Shown piece after piece: positions 62,117 to 64,000 of a DNA stretch of 64,000 nt. The notes under the pieces were generated by a model that saw only the letters and a list, made by a program, of their open reading frames with translations, had not been told where the DNA came from and made no database searches. The translations under genes were made by a program, and so were the position numbers. Origin of the DNA: Pseudomonas veronii (lineage in GTDB: Bacteria > Pseudomonadota > Gammaproteobacteria > Pseudomonadales > Pseudomonadaceae); the NCBI RefSeq assembly GCF_001439695.1, contig NZ_JYLL01000030.1:1-64000 (forward strand). The letters are read 5' to 3'. The stretch's first letter is position 1. The number at the start of each line of letters is the position of its first letter.

Positions 62117-64000
62117 TCAAACCGCCAACAGACGCTCACGCAACTTGCCGATTTCATCGCGGGTTTGCGCCGCCGCTTCGAACTCCAGATCCCGCGCCAG
62201 TTGGTACATTTTCTCTTCCAACTGGCGGATACGCTTGGCGATCTCGCTCGGCGAGCGCAGTTCGTTTTCGTACTTGGCGCTTTCCTCGGCGGCCTTGGCC
62301 ATGCCTTTGCGCTTCTTGCTGCGCGAGCCGGGCACGGTGGCGCCTTCCATGATATCGGCGACGTCCTTGAACACGCCTTTGGGCGTGATGCCGTTCGCCA
62401 GGTTGAAGGCGATCTGCTTGTCGCGACGGCGCTCGGTCTCGCCAATCGCCCGCTCCATGGAGCCGGTGATGCGGTCGGCGTAGAGAATCGCCCGGCCATT
62501 GAGGTTACGCGCCGCACGGCCGATGGTCTGGATCAGCGAACGCTCGGAGCGCAGGAAGCCCTCCTTGTCCGCGTCCAGAATCGCCACCAGCGACACTTCC
62601 GGCATGTCCAGGCCTTCGCGCAGCAGGTTGATCCCCACCAGCACATCGAAGGTGCCCAGGCGCAGGTCGCGGATGATCTCCACGCGCTCCACGGTGTCGA
62701 TGTCCGAGTGCAGGTAGCGCACGCGCACGCCGTGGTCGGCCAGGTAGTCGGTCAAGTCTTCGGACATGCGCTTGGTCAGCGTGGTGACCAGCACCCGCTC
62801 TTCCAGAGCCACGCGCTTGCTGATTTCCGAGAGCAGGTCGTCGACCTGGGTCAACGCCGGGCGGATTTCGATCTGCGGGTCGACCAGGCCGGTCGGGCGC
62901 ACCAGTTGCTCGATCACGCGCCCCGCATGCTCAGCCTCATAATTGCCGGGCGTCGCCGAGACGAAGATGGTCTGCGGGCTGATGCGTTCCCATTCGTCGA
63001 AGCGCATCGGCCGGTTGTCCAGCGCCGACGGCAGGCGGAAGCCGTATTCCACCAGGGTTTCCTTGCGCGAACGGTCGCCCTTATACATCGCGCCGACTTG
63101 CGGCACGCTGACGTGGGATTCGTCGATCACCAGCAGCGCGTCGTCCGGCAGGTAGTCGTAGAGCGTCGGCGGCGGCGCTCCGGATTCACGGCCCGAGAGG
63201 TAGCGCGAGTAGTTTTCGATGCCGTTGCAGTAACCCAGTTCCAGGATCATCTCCAGGTCGAAACGGGTGCGTTGTTCCAGGCGCTGGGCTTCCACCAGCT
63301 TGTTGTTGGCGCGCAGGTATTCCAGGCGCTCGGCCAGCTCGACCTTGATGCCCTCGACGGCGCCCATCAGGGTTTCGCGCGGCGTGACGTAGTGGCTTTT
63401 GGGGTAGAAGGTGAAACGCGGCAGTTTGCGGATCACTTCGCCGGTCAACGGGTCGAACGCCGACAGGCTCTCGACTTCATCGTCGAACAACTCGATGCGG
63501 ATCGCTTCCAGGTCGGACTCCGCCGGGTAGATGTCGATCACATCGCCGCGCACGCGGAAGGTGGCGCGGGCGAAGTCCATGTCGTTGCGCGTGTATTGCA
63601 AGCTCGTCAGCCGACGCAGCAGTTCGCGCTGGTCGAGTTTGTCGCCACGGTCGACGTGCAGCACCATCTTCAGATAGGTTTCCGGGCTGCCGAGACCGTA
63701 GATGCACGACACCGTGGTGACGATGATCGCGTCCTTGCGCTCCAGCAGCGCCTTGGTCGCTGACAGACGCATCTGCTCGATGTGGTCGTTGATCGATGCG
63801 TCCTTCTCGATAAAGGTATCGGAGGACGGCACATAGGCTTCGGGCTGGTAGTAGTCGTAGTAGGAAACGAAGTACTCCACCGCGTTGTTCGGGAAGAACG
63901 CCTTGAACTCGCCATACAACTGCGCGGCCAGGGTTTTGTTCGGTGCCAGTACCAGGGTCGGGCGGTTGATCTGCGCGATCACGTTGGCGATGCTGAACGT
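62117..64000 (-). CDS. uvrB: UvrABC system protein B (5' end outside the window)
   Basis: The damage-verification helicase of nucleotide excision repair. 627 residues are visible, so about 45 N-terminal residues, including most of the Walker A loop, lie beyond base 64000. Seen are LAPNKTLAAQLYGEF, the beta-hairpin region FVSYYDYYQPEAYVPSSDTF, DEAD-like VIDESHVSVPQ, helicase motif VI (QTIGRAARNLNGRAILYAD) and the C-terminal UVR domain (KMYQLARDLEFEAAAQTRDEI) that binds UvrC. The last 98 bases are repeated three times downstream. Confidence 0.98.
   Translation of the reverse strand, partial: TFSIANVIAQINRPTLVLAPNKTLAAQLYGEFKAFFPNNAVEYFVSYYDYYQPEAYVPSSDTFIEKDASINDHIEQMRLSATKALLERKDAIIVTTVSCIYGLGSPETYLKMVLHVDRGDKLDQRELLRRLTSLQYTRNDMDFARATFRVRGDVIDIYPAESDLEAIRIELFDDEVESLSAFDPLTGEVIRKLPRFTFYPKSHYVTPRETLMGAVEGIKVELAERLEYLRANNKLVEAQRLEQRTRFDLEMILELGYCNGIENYSRYLSGRESGAPPPTLYDYLPDDALLVIDESHVSVPQVGAMYKGDRSRKETLVEYGFRLPSALDNRPMRFDEWERISPQTIFVSATPGNYEAEHAGRVIEQLVRPTGLVDPQIEIRPALTQVDDLLSEISKRVALEERVLVTTLTKRMSEDLTDYLADHGVRVRYLHSDIDTVERVEIIRDLRLGTFDVLVGINLLREGLDMPEVSLVAILDADKEGFLRSERSLIQTIGRAARNLNGRAILYADRITGSMERAIGETERRRDKQIAFNLANGITPKGVFKDVADIMEGATVPGSRSKKRKGMAKAAEESAKYENELRSPSEIAKRIRQLEEKMYQLARDLEFEAAAQTRDEIGKLRERLLAV

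Noticed and set aside
61252..62352. Several plus-strand frames of 60-180 residues in the REP/uvrB repeat array, with repeated protein segments
   Set aside because: Their similarity to one another comes from the DNA repeats. They read REP sequence and reversed uvrB ends, so they are not genes.

Overview
The window looks like chromosome of a fluorescent Pseudomonas (Gammaproteobacteria, P. fluorescens group). The evidence is GC-rich coding sequence, the thrS-infC-rpmI-rplT-pheS-pheT-ihfA-merR block, the leuC-leuD-leuB-asd-usg-fimV-truA-trpF-accD-folC-cvpA-purF-metZ block in Pseudomonas order, an RsmE-type CsrA paralogue, and REPIN-type repeats with GGGAGGGGGCTTGCCCCCGAT-like cores (written here only as a family description). 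No rRNA, CRISPR array, prophage or replication origin was seen.

Layout. (1) 1-1.7 kb: the edge of an accessory island beside tRNA-Pro(GGG). An IS66-family end has cut off a DEAD/DEAH helicase. (2) 1.8-9.1 kb, minus strand: translation genes and IHF-alpha. (3) 9.5-12.6 kb: small exported or hypothetical proteins, a cold-shock protein and an I78-type inhibitor lipoprotein. (4) 11.6-18.7 kb, minus strand: a ribose operon (rbsBACRKD) ending in an exported nucleoside hydrolase, with a LacI-type palindrome upstream. This suggests one pathway from nucleosides to ribose 5-phosphate. (5) 19.1-24.2 kb: periplasmic glutaminase-asparaginase, a LexA-boxed DUF1654/endonuclease I pair, rsmE, small unknowns and a HAD phosphatase. 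(6) 24.3-26.5 kb: tRNA genes around a PuuB-like oxidase. (7) 26.6-45 kb, minus strand: sulfur, purine, folate, fatty-acid, tryptophan and leucine metabolism, fimV, and two Asd paralogues.

(8) 45.1-49.4 kb: a LysR regulator and a large PAS-GGDEF-EAL protein with both catalytic sites intact. (9) 49.4-53.0 kb: the most distinctive region. Three unfamiliar minus-strand genes lie downstream of a near-consensus hrp box (GGAACT-N15-CCACGAA). All three have effector-like N-termini. One encodes a Pro-Thr repeat protein. The other two share a calpain/papain-like Cys-His domain, duplicated in one of them with the first copy missing its His. I infer a candidate type III effector operon; no secretion apparatus is in the window.

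(10) 53.2-58.5 kb: dusC, a thioesterase, an alpha/beta hydrolase, a TetR regulator, a duplicated tRNA-Glu/tRNA-Ala pair and gltX. (11) 58.6-64 kb: an EmrAB-like efflux pair convergent with uvrB. Between them is a tandem array (period 208 bp) of REPINs alternating with copies of the uvrB 3' end and one copy of the emrB-like 3' end.

All family assignments come from reading motifs by eye. No database search or computation was run.
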